Part shown: positions 50,108-58,850 of the stretch, piece by piece | How the letters are laid out: each line of letters opens with the position of its first letter | How positions within the stretch are numbered: the first letter of the stretch is position 1 | Assembly (NCBI GenBank): GCA_965203985.1 | Contig: CBDBDS010000013.1 | Location: forward strand, 1,364,001-1,428,000 | Source: Bin87 sp965203985 | GTDB taxonomy: Bacteria; Chloroflexota; Dehalococcoidia; Lucifugimonadales; UBA3495 | DNA: 64,000 nucleotides | Reading direction: 5' to 3' | The notes under the pieces: generated by a model | Databases searched by the model: none | Told to the model about the DNA's origin: nothing | What the model saw: the letters and a program-made list of their open reading frames with translations, nothing else | Position numbers and translations under genes: made by a program

Positions 50108-50977
50108 ATGGGAATATTTTCCGGCGGGTTTGCCCTGCTGCAATGCCGGCTGCCCGACGCCAACCCCTACGTGCGTCTCCAGCACGCGGTGTTCCATGTG
50201 CTGGAGGCCGACAGCGGCAGTGCGGCTCGGGTGGTCGACTTCACCATCTTCGGGCTTGTGCTGTTCAGCGCGGTGAACCTGGCAGTCGGCAACACTCAGC
50301 TGGAATTCTTCTTCATCAGCGTGTTCGCCGCCGAGTACATCATCCGGCTATGGTGCATAGTGTGGCATCGCAACTACCGTCAAGGAGGATGGAAGGCCCG
50401 CCTGCGCTACGCCACCACCAACGCCGCGGCGATCATAGATTTCATCGCCATCTGGCCAACGCTGGCGGTGATGATCGTCTTCGGTGAGGTCGAGGTGCTG
50501 CCGATATTCAGGTTGGTGTCTCGACTGATCATGACCGGACGGCGCTTCCCGGCCATGCGCCTGATGGGGCGGGTGATGATGCGGTCGGCGTCGCAGTTGA
50601 TCAGCGTGCTGGTGACGCTGAGCGTGTTCTGGCTGGCGGCGGGCTACCTGATGCACTCGGCGGAGACCAACCTGCCCAACGGGAACCACGAACAGTTCGG
50701 GTCCATTGGGGACTCGCTGTGGGCCTCGGTGGTGATCCTGACCACGCTGCCGTCCCTGGAGGTGGTGCCGGGGACGCTGGTTGGGCGGGTTATCGCCGGC
50801 TTTATTGCCCTGCTGGGAATCGGTCTTTTCGCGCTTCCGGCCGGCATCCTGACGTCCAACTTCATGGAGGCCTACCAGCAGGCGCGGGAAAACGCGGGCA
50901 AGATAGAGCTGAGCACGTGCTGGGTGCTGAGCGAGGCCCAGCGGAGGCAAACGCACTGGCCGCCCGCCCTGGGTTGA
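50108..50977 (+). CDS. Voltage-gated-type ion channel with atypical selectivity filter
   Basis: The 289-residue protein has the six-helix layout of Kv-type channels. S1 is FTIFGLVLFSAVNLAV and S2 is FFFISVFAAEYIIRLWCIVW. S3 is AAAIIDFIAIWPTLAVMIVF. S4 is Arg-bearing (PIFRLVSRLIMTGRRFPAMR). S5 is SASQLISVLVTLSVFWLAAG, then a pore loop and S6 (GFIALLGIGLFALPAGILTS). At the filter (residues 212-218) the usual TTVGYGD is replaced by TTLPSLE. The S6 GLFALPAGIL is typical of K channels. It may conduct other ions or be non-conducting. Confidence 0.88.
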   Translation: MGIFSGGFALLQCRLPDANPYVRLQHAVFHVLEADSGSAARVVDFTIFGLVLFSAVNLAVGNTQLEFFFISVFAAEYIIRLWCIVWHRNYRQGGWKARLRYATTNAAAIIDFIAIWPTLAVMIVFGEVEVLPIFRLVSRLIMTGRRFPAMRLMGRVMMRSASQLISVLVTLSVFWLAAGYLMHSAETNLPNGNHEQFGSIGDSLWASVVILTTLPSLEVVPGTLVGRVIAGFIALLGIGLFALPAGILTSNFMEAYQQARENAGKIELSTCWVLSEAQRRQTHWPPALG

Positions 50978-51031
50978 ACCTCCAGGACACGGCGGCCGAT
51001 AAGAGCGTCCCGTAATCCGGCGAGCCGCTGA

Positions 51032-51952
51032 TCAGCGCAGTTCCCGGGGTAACGTGAAGGTGATGTCCTCTTCGGCTCCTTCCAGCAGGGTAACGTTCGC
51101 GGGATCCAGCGCTTCGATCACCGCTTCCACCAGCACCTCCGGGGTGGAAGCGCCGGAGGTGATGCCCGCCCGCTGGCATCCCACCAACCACTCCGGGTCG
51201 ATCTCGTCCGGGCCGTTGATCAGGTAGGCCGGCGTCCCGTTGGCCTCGGCGACCTCCCGCAAGCGGTTGCAGTTCGAAGAGTTCTGCGCGCCGATCACCA
51301 GCACCACGTCAACCAGCCCCGCCATCTGGGTGACTGCGTCCTGGCGGTTGGTGGTCGCGTAGCAGATGTCGTTCCGCACTACCGCGCCGGGGAACCGTTC
51401 CTGGATGGCGCCGATGGCGTTGGCGGTATCCCCTACGGACAGCGTGGTCTGGGTTATGACCGCTACCTCGGTGTCCTCCGACCAGTCCATCTCGGCGCTG
51501 ACTTCTTGCTCGGACAGGGGCGCGGAATCATTGATGAGCGTCATGGGCGCTTGCCCCATGGTCCCGCGGACCTCCTGGTGGCCCTGGTGCCCCACCAGCA
51601 GCACTCTCTTGCCTTCGCGGTGGTACTTCTTGGCTTCGTTGTGCACCCGCGTCACCAGCGGGCACACCGCGTCGATCACCCTGAGGTTGCGCTCGGCCGC
51701 CTTCTCGAAATCCTCCGGCGGCGACCCGTGGGCTGAGAACACCACCAGCGAACCGTCGGGCACTTCGTCGACCTCCTCCACCGTGATGGCCCCTTTCTGC
51801 TCCAGCTCAGCCACGACGTAGGGGTTGTGCACGATCTGATGCTTGACGTAAACGGGAGGGCCGAACCGCTCGAGGCATTCCTCCACCACATCGATGGCCC
51901 GCACCACGCCGGCGCAGAACCCTCTCGGGGAACTCAATATCACTTCAACCAT
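51032..51952 (-). CDS. ispH: 4-hydroxy-3-methylbut-2-enyl diphosphate reductase (IspH)
   Basis: The 306-residue protein carries the three Fe-S cysteines: SSPRGFCAGV (Cys13), DAVCPLVTRVH and SSNCNRLREVA. Other IspH motifs are FSAHGSPPE, VLLVGHQGHQEVRGTMGQ and the Thr-rich TQTTLS. It makes IPP and DMAPP in the last step of the MEP isoprenoid pathway. The ATG at 51952 has GAGAGG 8 bases upstream and starts at the conserved MVEVILSSPRGF; the frame extends to 52012 with a weaker start. Confidence 0.96.
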   Translation of the reverse strand: MVEVILSSPRGFCAGVVRAIDVVEECLERFGPPVYVKHQIVHNPYVVAELEQKGAITVEEVDEVPDGSLVVFSAHGSPPEDFEKAAERNLRVIDAVCPLVTRVHNEAKKYHREGKRVLLVGHQGHQEVRGTMGQAPMTLINDSAPLSEQEVSAEMDWSEDTEVAVITQTTLSVGDTANAIGAIQERFPGAVVRNDICYATTNRQDAVTQMAGLVDVVLVIGAQNSSNCNRLREVAEANGTPAYLINGPDEIDPEWLVGCQRAGITSGASTPEVLVEAVIEALDPANVTLLEGAEEDITFTLPRELR

Positions 51953-52057
51953 CTTGTAGTCCTCTCGCAGCGCATCTTCGCCCCTGCGGTCCATGATCCC
52001 TTGAATGCTCATTCAGTGATTCCTGCTTATCTTTGCTCGTGCGTGTAGACGTTGTCC

Positions 52058-53233
52058 CTAGGCGTTGTCCGGCTCCCAGCCCCAGGGCCGCGGGCCCCAA
52101 CCGGCTTCGAACACCTCCCCCTGTTTCACGGACAACACCGGAGTAACGGCGCGTTCCGACTGCCGGCCGTTGCCCAGCACGTCGTAGACCACCCAGTCGC
52201 CGTCCTGGATGTCCAGCACGGAAACGTCGGCCTGCTTGCCAACCTCCAGGCTGCCCAGCCGCTCTTCCTCGCCGATGGCCCGCGCCGGATTGATGGTGCA
52301 CATCTCCACCACCCGGTCCAGGGTGAAGCCCATGGCCAGGAAGCGGGTCATCATCTCGGTCATGCTGTGGACCGTGCGGATGCGGCCCGGCACGGTCAGG
52401 TCGGTGCTGATGCAGTGGGGTTCCACACCCTGGTCCAGCACTCGCTCGCCGATGTCGAAGCTGAAATTGGCGCGCCCGTGGGCGGTGTCCAGCCAGACTC
52501 CGCGCTCATGGGCTTCCCGCGCCTCGGGCACCAGGTTGCCGTCGCTGTCCAGGACACCGCCCGGATTGGCGGTGAAGAAGTGAGTGACGATGTCTCCCGG
52601 CTCCATCAGGGGAAGCAGATCCCGGATCACCTCGGCGGGATAGCGCTTCTCGGTGTCGCCGATGTGGACCATGAGCCGCACGCCGGCTTCCCGTGCCGCG
52701 CGCTTGGCCAGGCGCGGCATCTCCATGCCCATGATCTCCAGGGCAGGGGAAACCATGCGGGCCTTGATGCCGCGGATGGTCCCGTTGCTCTCCTCGACTA
52801 CCTGTATGGTTCTTTCGAGGTCGATGCTGCTGGGCGAGAAGATGTCGGGCGTGGTGGCCAGGCCAGTGCGACAGATGTGCAGGAAGGGGATCACCTCGGT
52901 GGCGTTGTTGGGAATAATGTGCGCCGGGAACCCACCGTAGGTGTCGCAGCCGCTGCTGCCGGCATCCACCATGGTGGTGACGCCGGCGCGGACTCCGCCC
53001 ACGTCGGCGTTGACGCCGTTGCCGTTGACGCCCTCATAGACGTGCGTGTGCAGGTCAATCAGGCCGGGCGTGACGTATCTGCCCCGCACCTCGACAACGC
53101 GGGAAGCCTCGTCTGCCGAAATATCCGCCGCAACAGTGGCAATCTTGCCGTCGGTTATCGCGACGTCGTAAGCGCCGTTCAGGTTCTGCGTGGGATCGAT
53201 TACCGTGCCGCCTTTGATGAGCAGGTCGTACAT
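52058..53233 (-). CDS. Amidohydrolase (cyclic-imidase / dihydroorotase-like)
   Basis: The 391-residue protein starts MYDLLIKGGTVIDPTQNLNG. It has GLIDLHTHVYEG (HxH metal motif), IRGIKARMV (possible carbamylated Lys), LMVHIGDTE, VTHFFTANPGG, ISTDLTVPGR (the Asp) and the late EVGKQADVSVLD. It is an amidohydrolase-superfamily deacetylase-like enzyme. The substrate is not known. Confidence 0.92.
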   Translation of the reverse strand: MYDLLIKGGTVIDPTQNLNGAYDVAITDGKIATVAADISADEASRVVEVRGRYVTPGLIDLHTHVYEGVNGNGVNADVGGVRAGVTTMVDAGSSGCDTYGGFPAHIIPNNATEVIPFLHICRTGLATTPDIFSPSSIDLERTIQVVEESNGTIRGIKARMVSPALEIMGMEMPRLAKRAAREAGVRLMVHIGDTEKRYPAEVIRDLLPLMEPGDIVTHFFTANPGGVLDSDGNLVPEAREAHERGVWLDTAHGRANFSFDIGERVLDQGVEPHCISTDLTVPGRIRTVHSMTEMMTRFLAMGFTLDRVVEMCTINPARAIGEEERLGSLEVGKQADVSVLDIQDGDWVVYDVLGNGRQSERAVTPVLSVKQGEVFEAGWGPRPWGWEPDNA

Positions 53234-53369
53234 GGGTGGGTCCCTCCGTGTTCTCGGGCTGCGGTCAGCCTAGTCAGCGGCTGCGGGGGTGTCAAGTGCG
53301 GCATATGCTGATACAGTTTCTACCGGTTTTGAGAATGTACAACGCTTGGAATGACTTTGTTGAGGTTAT
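53234..53369. other. Intergenic between two minus-strand genes
   Basis: No structure or gene was seen. Holds the amidohydrolase promoter and the end of the small-partner gene. Confidence 0.4.
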
Positions 53370-53846
53370 TCATCCATTAAACGCTTTGGTCAATGGCGAT
53401 CCACATCGCACTAGGCGAATTGGCTCCGACTTTCTCCGGAAACGGACATGGTTAGCCGGTTTTAGAAAGTTATCCCGCTCAATGCGGCGAAGTTCACCGC
53501 CATAGGCAGCAACCGGCCGGAATCGCACTTGGATGTTTTGAGGGAGTAGAGCGTCTGCAATGACGGCACCAGCGCGCAGCTGAGGCAGGAACTTGCTGAC
53601 ACGGGCGCTACTTGCAGTTAGTTCCACCGGAGCTACCCAGGGTCCATGGTTTTCGTCGCTCCCTCCGACGAATAAGTAATCGCAGCGTGGTTGGTTCGTC
53701 GCTACCGGTGCCGCAGGGTGTTCCAGACTAATTAGCACCGAAGGCTCGGGTCTTTGTGCCATGGACAAGGAGCATTGACCGTCGCTGCATCTTGTAGCTT
53801 GACATTGAATGTCAGTTCCTTGCCGGACAATTTCAACTGTGGTCAC
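53370..53846 (-). CDS. Small partner of the AAA ATPase, possible nuclease-like effector
   Basis: The 158-residue protein starts in the 4-bp ATGA overlap with the ATPase stop. A core CDYLFVGGSDENHGPWVAPV, then ELT, is followed by KFLPQLRAGAVIADALLPQN, QVRFRPVAAYGGELRRI and IRLVRCGSPL. The D...E-L-T spacing resembles a degenerate PD-(D/E)xK fold (usually E-x-K). The closing CG is shared, from memory, with other small proteins next to such ATPases. The role is inferred from the arrangement. Confidence 0.7.
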   Translation of the reverse strand: MTTVEIVRQGTDIQCQATRCSDGQCSLSMAQRPEPSVLISLEHPAAPVATNQPRCDYLFVGGSDENHGPWVAPVELTASSARVSKFLPQLRAGAVIADALLPQNIQVRFRPVAAYGGELRRIERDNFLKPANHVRFRRKSEPIRLVRCGSPLTKAFNG

Positions 53847-55408
53847 TGAAAATGGTCCTCCTCAATCCTGGAGGAAATCTCCACCCAGCGGTTGTAAAGG
53901 TCCTCGGTCACCAACCCAAAACCTGACGGGAACGTTCCTGAGTCAATATCTAGGGGGATTTCACGTACCACCGAGCCGCCCCGCTCGTCGTCAGGCTCAA
54001 AAAACCAAGCCCCGACTTCGTCGCTGCTGAGGGACAGGTCGGCGCCTTCGATCCCGTTGCGACGCTCCGGGGGCAGTTCTGACAGTCGTACCAGGTTCGC
54101 CAACTCTTCCAGCACCCACTCGCTGTGCGTGGTGATGATGATACGGATGCCGGCCTTCACCGCCGCTGCCAGCAGCCTCACGAACTCCACCTGCATTGCC
54201 GGGTGCAAGTGGGACTCCGGTTCCTCGATGATAAGCGTGTCGCCCGGCTGGACGATGTGGCGGAGGTAAAGTGCTACCGGGGCCAACTCCGACACCATCG
54301 ATGAGGTGTTCATTAGGGGCAGGTCTCTCTCCCAGCCTTCAGGGCGGTACAAAAACGAAGGGTAGCCGACCGGGTTGCTTTCGATCCGGATAGCGCCGCC
54401 TAATATGTCCCGTTCCAAATTGAGTGCAAGCGGATGCCCCAGCCTTTCTCTTTGGGCGGATGAATATCCCAAGGTAACAAGCCGTTCCAGAAAGTCACCA
54501 TATACACCGGAAAACGTGGGGTGCCGAGATGCAACTGGTGCGGCAGTACGCGACGCGTTTGCTATCAAGCTCCCCACTAGCTCTTGATGTGAGCGGAGCG
54601 CACCAGCTCGGTCCGTAGGAAGGTAGTGCGCGGGCTGTCCCAAAGGACCAACACTGCGAGATAAGACGCCGCCGGAAAGTGATGCAAGATAAATACCCGC
54701 ACTTTCCTTTCTTCCGTCATAAATATCTTCAGGCAACAGCGCGAACCACCGGGGACGGGCGCTTTGGACTATTTGTACGGGCATGGAGTTCGGGATTGCA
54801 GCATTGATATTGGCTCCCTGTGCCTCCACCATGATTTCGTAGCTGAAGGCATCGCTATACCCCAATGCGTCCGATGACAGGCTGAGCAGGGAAAAATCCG
54901 AGCCGCCGTTACTTGGGTAATGAACTAGACTTTCAGTCTTGCCGACGCCGAAGCACCTCACGATCTCGTCGTCCAAAACTTTGCCCAGATCTTTGACTCC
55001 GCCAAGAAGAGCCCGGCGAACCAGCACGGAAACCGTTTCAGGCAGTTCGGACTCATAGTTTGACGCCCTTGATTGCCCGACTGCTTCCAATTCCATACTG
55101 GACCTTGTTGCTATATCCCAGTTGTAAAGATCATCAATGTCTTCCGCCGACAAATTGATGCTTGTGAGTGGCATTAACATGGGTCGCCAACCGAATAGCG
55201 TTGGTATGGGCATTGCTGTGTTGCGAACGTACCCAAACATACCGAAAAACCGATGCAGCGCGTAAATCAGCGTTGCCAGGTACGATTTGCCCGTGTTGCT
55301 CGGCCCCACGAACACGGACATGGGGCGCAGCTCGATCTTCCCCTCGGCGATGGGGCCGAGGTTGGAGACCGTTAATTCAAGATGGCTGGCGCCGGTTGCC
55401 GTAGTCAT
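53843..55408 (-). CDS. AAA-family ATPase (OLD/DUF3696-like)
   Basis: The 521-residue protein begins HLELTVSNLGPIAEGKIELR, then VGPSNTGKSYLATLIYA (Walker A near residue 36). A long insert follows, then GDTLIIEEPESHLHPAMQVE (signature and Walker B) and IRIIITTHSEWVLEELANLV (His switch). This is the layout of SMC/OLD-like ATPases found in abortive-infection and other defence systems. It is the first gene of a two-gene operon with the 158-residue protein. Regulation by ATP and partner release is a reasonable guess only. Confidence 0.88.
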   Translation of the reverse strand: MTTATGASHLELTVSNLGPIAEGKIELRPMSVFVGPSNTGKSYLATLIYALHRFFGMFGYVRNTAMPIPTLFGWRPMLMPLTSINLSAEDIDDLYNWDIATRSSMELEAVGQSRASNYESELPETVSVLVRRALLGGVKDLGKVLDDEIVRCFGVGKTESLVHYPSNGGSDFSLLSLSSDALGYSDAFSYEIMVEAQGANINAAIPNSMPVQIVQSARPRWFALLPEDIYDGRKESAGIYLASLSGGVLSRSVGPLGQPAHYLPTDRAGALRSHQELVGSLIANASRTAAPVASRHPTFSGVYGDFLERLVTLGYSSAQRERLGHPLALNLERDILGGAIRIESNPVGYPSFLYRPEGWERDLPLMNTSSMVSELAPVALYLRHIVQPGDTLIIEEPESHLHPAMQVEFVRLLAAAVKAGIRIIITTHSEWVLEELANLVRLSELPPERRNGIEGADLSLSSDEVGAWFFEPDDERGGSVVREIPLDIDSGTFPSGFGLVTEDLYNRWVEISSRIEEDHFQ

Positions 55409-55558
55409 GGCCTGTCATCCTTACGCCTCGCCGCTGCGGGTGACCATTGTAGCAAACCGCCGTTGTACCCCAACTGGCAACCCCGGCCTCGATACCCTAT
55501 ACTCCCGCTCAACCAACAGAAAACCCAGAACAAGCGCAGCCCGGCTGCGGAGGTCACT

Positions 55559-57310
55559 ATGGCATTGGGATTGAGAAGCTACCGTCCCCTCGTCGGCGGC
55601 GTTACCCACATGGTCAGCACCGGTCACTACCTGGCTACCGCGGCCGGCTACCGGATTCTTGAGCAGGGCGGGAACGCCATTGACGCCGGCGTGGCGGCCG
55701 GCATCGTGATCAACGTGACGCTGCCGCAGTACACCAGCTTCGGCGGCGTGGCTCCCATCATCATTCACCACGCCGAGTCCGGCGACACCAGGGAAATCAG
55801 CGGCCTCGGTCGCTGGCCGGCCGAGGCGTCCATTGACTATTTCCGGCGCGAACACGGCGGCGACATACCCCACGGGGTGATGCGCACCGTGACGCCGGCC
55901 GCGCCGGACGCCTGGCTCACCACCCTCAGCCGGTACGGCACCATGACCTTTGAGCAGGTAGTCACGCCGGCGTTGGAGTTGGCGTCCCACGGCTTCCCGA
56001 TCCCGGCTACGCTGCACCGTGCCCTGGTCAGCAGCGGCGACAACATCATTCTCGACGAAGGAGACACCAGCCAGTGGGCCAGCACCATGGACATCTTCTA
56101 TCCCGGTGGAAAGGCTCTGGGCATCGGAGACCTCCTGGTGCAAGCCGACCTGGCCCGCACCTTCCGGCGCATGATCGACGCCGAGCGCGCCGCAGCCGGG
56201 CAGGGTCGTGAGACCGGCATTCGGGCCGCGCGCGACCTGTTTTACAAGGGTGACATCGCCGAGGAGATGGTCGCGTTCATCCGCAGCCAGGGTGGTTGGC
56301 TGTCCATGAACGACCTGGCATCCTTCTCGGTGGGCGTTGATACACCGCCCATGATTGACTACAAGGGCATCGACGTGTACGCCTGCGGGCCGTGGTGCCA
56401 GGGGCCGATGAACCTCCACGCCTTGCGCATCCTGGAAGGCTGCGACCTCCAGGGCATGGGCCACAATTCGGCCGATTACATCCACACCGTGCTGGAGGCC
56501 CTCAAGCTGGCCTTCGCCGACCGCCACGCCTACTACGGCGATCCTGATTTCGTGGATGTCCCCATGGCCGGCCTGCTCTCCCGCGAATATGCGGAAATCC
56601 GCCGCAAGGAAATCGATCTCCGCCGGGCTCACCCGGAGATGCCCGATGCCGGAGATCCCTGGGCGTTTCAGGCGGGGAGCGGCCACGCCGCCCGCAAACC
56701 GGAGCCGGTGGCCGGCCCGTTATCGGCCGACACCTCGTACATTTGCGCGGTGGATCGTTGGGGGAACGCCTTCTCCGCCACCCCCAGTGACGGCTTTGGC
56801 GGCGCGCCCATCGTGCCCGGCCTGGGGTTCATGGTGTCCGCTCGCGGAGCGCAGAACTGGCTGGACGAGGACCATCCGGCCGGGCTCGCCCCCGGAAAGC
56901 GCCCACGCCTCACCCCGAATCCGGCGATGGCATTCAAGGGTGGCAAGCCCTGGATGCCCTTCGGAACGCCGGGCGGCGACGTGCAACCCCAGTCCATGGT
57001 CCAACTCTTCCTGAACGTGGCCGAATTCGGCATGGACGTGCAGCAGGCCATTGAAGCCCCGCGTGCGTCGACTTGGAGCTTCCCCAACTCTTTCTGGCCG
57101 CACGCCTACCGCCCCGGCCTGGTGGGTGTCGAGTCTCGCATTGAGCCGTCGGTGGTGGACGACTTGCGGAAACGCGGCCACGATGTGGACGTGTGGAACG
57201 AGTGGACGCCACGAATGGGCTCGCTGTGCGCCATCGAGATTGATCGCGAACGCGGTAGCCTGTTCGGCGGCGCGGACCTGCGGCGGGACGGCTACGCGAT
57301 GGGTCGGTAG
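55559..57310 (+). CDS. Gamma-glutamyltransferase-like Ntn hydrolase
   Basis: GGAGG 6 bases before the ATG at 55559 supports this start. The 583-residue protein has the GGT layout: MVSTGHYLATAAGYRILEQG, GNAIDAGVAAGIVINVTLPQ, and a processing site region PLSADTSYICAVDRWGNAFS, then ATPSDGFGG. In typical GGT the nucleophile Thr lies in TTHxSVVD; here SADTSYICAVD takes its place, with Thr likely the nucleophile and His missing. C-terminal GTPGGDVQPQSMVQLFLN is typical. It may act on glutathione or related gamma-glutamyl compounds. No signal peptide was seen. Confidence 0.88.
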   Translation: MALGLRSYRPLVGGVTHMVSTGHYLATAAGYRILEQGGNAIDAGVAAGIVINVTLPQYTSFGGVAPIIIHHAESGDTREISGLGRWPAEASIDYFRREHGGDIPHGVMRTVTPAAPDAWLTTLSRYGTMTFEQVVTPALELASHGFPIPATLHRALVSSGDNIILDEGDTSQWASTMDIFYPGGKALGIGDLLVQADLARTFRRMIDAERAAAGQGRETGIRAARDLFYKGDIAEEMVAFIRSQGGWLSMNDLASFSVGVDTPPMIDYKGIDVYACGPWCQGPMNLHALRILEGCDLQGMGHNSADYIHTVLEALKLAFADRHAYYGDPDFVDVPMAGLLSREYAEIRRKEIDLRRAHPEMPDAGDPWAFQAGSGHAARKPEPVAGPLSADTSYICAVDRWGNAFSATPSDGFGGAPIVPGLGFMVSARGAQNWLDEDHPAGLAPGKRPRLTPNPAMAFKGGKPWMPFGTPGGDVQPQSMVQLFLNVAEFGMDVQQAIEAPRASTWSFPNSFWPHAYRPGLVGVESRIEPSVVDDLRKRGHDVDVWNEWTPRMGSLCAIEIDRERGSLFGGADLRRDGYAMGR

Positions 57311-57330
57311 CCCCTGAACGCCTGACTTTG

Positions 57331-57356
57331 GCGGGGTGAATCATCGTTCGCCCCGC
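57331..57356. terminator. GGGGCGAA-type hairpin after the GGT gene
   Basis: GCGGGGTGAA and TTCGCCCCGC pair over 10 bp (one G-T) around TCATCG. It is the third member of the family at 39560 and 42475. Confidence 0.6.
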
Positions 57357-57384
57357 GTACTGCGCTGCTGTGGAGGATGGCGAT

Positions 57385-57699
57385 ATGGTTACGAGAACCG
57401 ACCAGTCGGAGTTGCCCAAAGACGACGCAATGCCCCAGGCCGAGGAGTTTGAGGTACTGTTGCTGTCCTGTTCCGAGGAACCCGGATATGCGGTGTTCGT
57501 GCCTGCGCTGCCGGGCTGCGCGTCGCAAGGCGAAGACTGGGACGAAGCCCTAGAATGGGTGCAGGATGCCATAGAAACGTTCCTGGATTTTGCCGAGCGT
57601 CCCCAGGTGGATGCAGACGAAGAAAGGGAGCGGATAATACGGGATTGGACACCGCAGGGTTACTTGGTAGAGGCGGCGAGGGTGTGGGTCAACGTTTGA
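57385..57699 (+). CDS. hicB: HicB-like antitoxin
   Basis: The 104-residue protein has the HicB core EEFEVLLLSCSEEPGYAVFV, then PALPGCASQGEDWDEALEWV, then QDAIETFLDFAE. The C-terminal helix lacks a clear DNA-binding motif. GGAGG lies 10 bases before the ATG. It directly precedes the HicA toxin (TGA then ATG), with antitoxin first in this case. Confidence 0.88.
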   Translation: MVTRTDQSELPKDDAMPQAEEFEVLLLSCSEEPGYAVFVPALPGCASQGEDWDEALEWVQDAIETFLDFAERPQVDADEERERIIRDWTPQGYLVEAARVWVNV

Positions 57700-58029
57700 A
57701 TGCCGGTTCCGATTAACAATGTGACGTTCGCCGAAGCAATGGCTATTTTCCGCAGATTCGGGTTTCGGGCAGTCACTGAGCGGGGTCGGCACAGGCGCGG
57801 GCGTGGCAGCCACGTCAATATGACCAATGACCTAGTTACAATCACGCTTCCCGACTGGGGCAGAACTCCATTGAAAGGACCTACATTGGGCAGCGAAGTA
57901 GAGCGCGCCGGCATCGACACAACCGCTTTCCTCTGGGCACTGGGCCGACACAATCGGCAGGGTCACCCGGCGCCCCGAGGCTGGCGTCCCGGTATGCCGG
58001 TTCCGGAAGAGGAGCAGGACCGGAGTTGA
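57700..58029 (+). CDS. hicA: HicA-like mRNA interferase toxin
   Basis: The 109-residue protein has the dsRBD-like HicA pattern: VTFAEAMAIFRRFGFRAVTE, then GRGSHVNMTNDLVTITLPDW (GSH active-site His), then LKGPTLGSEVERAGIDTTAF. The C-terminus is extended and Pro-rich. It follows hicB without a gap. Confidence 0.9.
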   Translation: MPVPINNVTFAEAMAIFRRFGFRAVTERGRHRRGRGSHVNMTNDLVTITLPDWGRTPLKGPTLGSEVERAGIDTTAFLWALGRHNRQGHPAPRGWRPGMPVPEEEQDRS

Positions 58030-58052
58030 GGCAACCTCAACGCGTAGGTTCA

Positions 58053-58586
58053 ATGATGAGCAGCCGGCAAGCCATCGCCGAACTGGTGCGCCCGCACATT
58101 CATCGCGGGCGGTTTGTCCTGGAGGACAGCCATACCACAGACTGGTATGTCAACGGGCGTGCATTCACGCTCACCCCGGAGGGAAGCATCCTCGTCGGCC
58201 GCACTATTGCCGACTTGCTCGCCGATGATGTCCGCTGCGTAGGTGGACCGGCTACGGCGGCAATCCCTGTAGTGACCGCGGTGGTGCATCAATCCGGTGT
58301 GCCGCGCGCTGGCTTCTACGTGCGAGCCGAGGCCAAGGGCTACGGGATGCTCAACCGGATTGAAGGCAACCTCGAACCCCAGGTGGCCGTCGTGGACGAC
58401 ACCTGCTACACGGGCGATTCGCTCATCCGGTGCATCCGGGCCGTAGAGGAAGCGGGCTCGGTGGTCAGGCAGGTTGTGGCCGTGTTTGACCGGGGCGACG
58501 GCGGTGAGCGCATTCGTGATCTGGGCTATGACTACCGGTTCGCGCTGAGGATTGAGAACGGCCAGCCCGTATTGCCCTCCCGTTGA
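58053..58586 (+). CDS. pyrE: Orotate phosphoribosyltransferase
   Basis: The 177-residue protein has the PRPP-binding loop VAVVDDTCYTGDSLIRCIRA and VGGPATAAIPVVTAV, AGFYVRAEAKGYG (flexible-loop Lys region) and DRGDGGERI, all PyrE-like. It joins orotate and PRPP to make OMP in pyrimidine synthesis. The start is at the ATG at 58053 or 58056. The neighbours do not include other pyr genes. Confidence 0.88.
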   Translation: MMSSRQAIAELVRPHIHRGRFVLEDSHTTDWYVNGRAFTLTPEGSILVGRTIADLLADDVRCVGGPATAAIPVVTAVVHQSGVPRAGFYVRAEAKGYGMLNRIEGNLEPQVAVVDDTCYTGDSLIRCIRAVEEAGSVVRQVVAVFDRGDGGERIRDLGYDYRFALRIENGQPVLPSR

Positions 58587-58657
58587 CCCCTCTGGATTTT
58601 TTCGGGACGGTTCCGCAAGATTTTCGATTTGCCCCGAGCCCTCGCGCATACCCGGTT

Positions 58658-58750
58658 TGTCATCGCGAGGAGCGCAGCGACGTGGCGATCTCGTTGCTGA
58701 AAGAGACCCCGTTGCTATCACTAGATTGCCACGCTTTGCTGGCAATGACA
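58658..58750. repeat. Dispersed intergenic inverted repeat
   Basis: TGTCATCGCGAGGAGCGCAG, then CGACGTGGCGATCTC, is opposed by AGATTGCCACGCTTTGCTGG, then CAATGACA. This is a family of interspersed repeats seen in many bacterial genomes (it can translate as 'REERSDVAI'). It lies between pyrE and the sodium-channel-like gene. Confidence 0.7.
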
Positions 58751-58850
58751 AAGGGGCATGCGCAATGACAAACCGGCTACGCGTGAGCAGGGCCTAGAGG
58801 AGGAACTGCCGTAAAATGGGTGCGACTTTTCAACGCTGCAGCGCGGTCTC

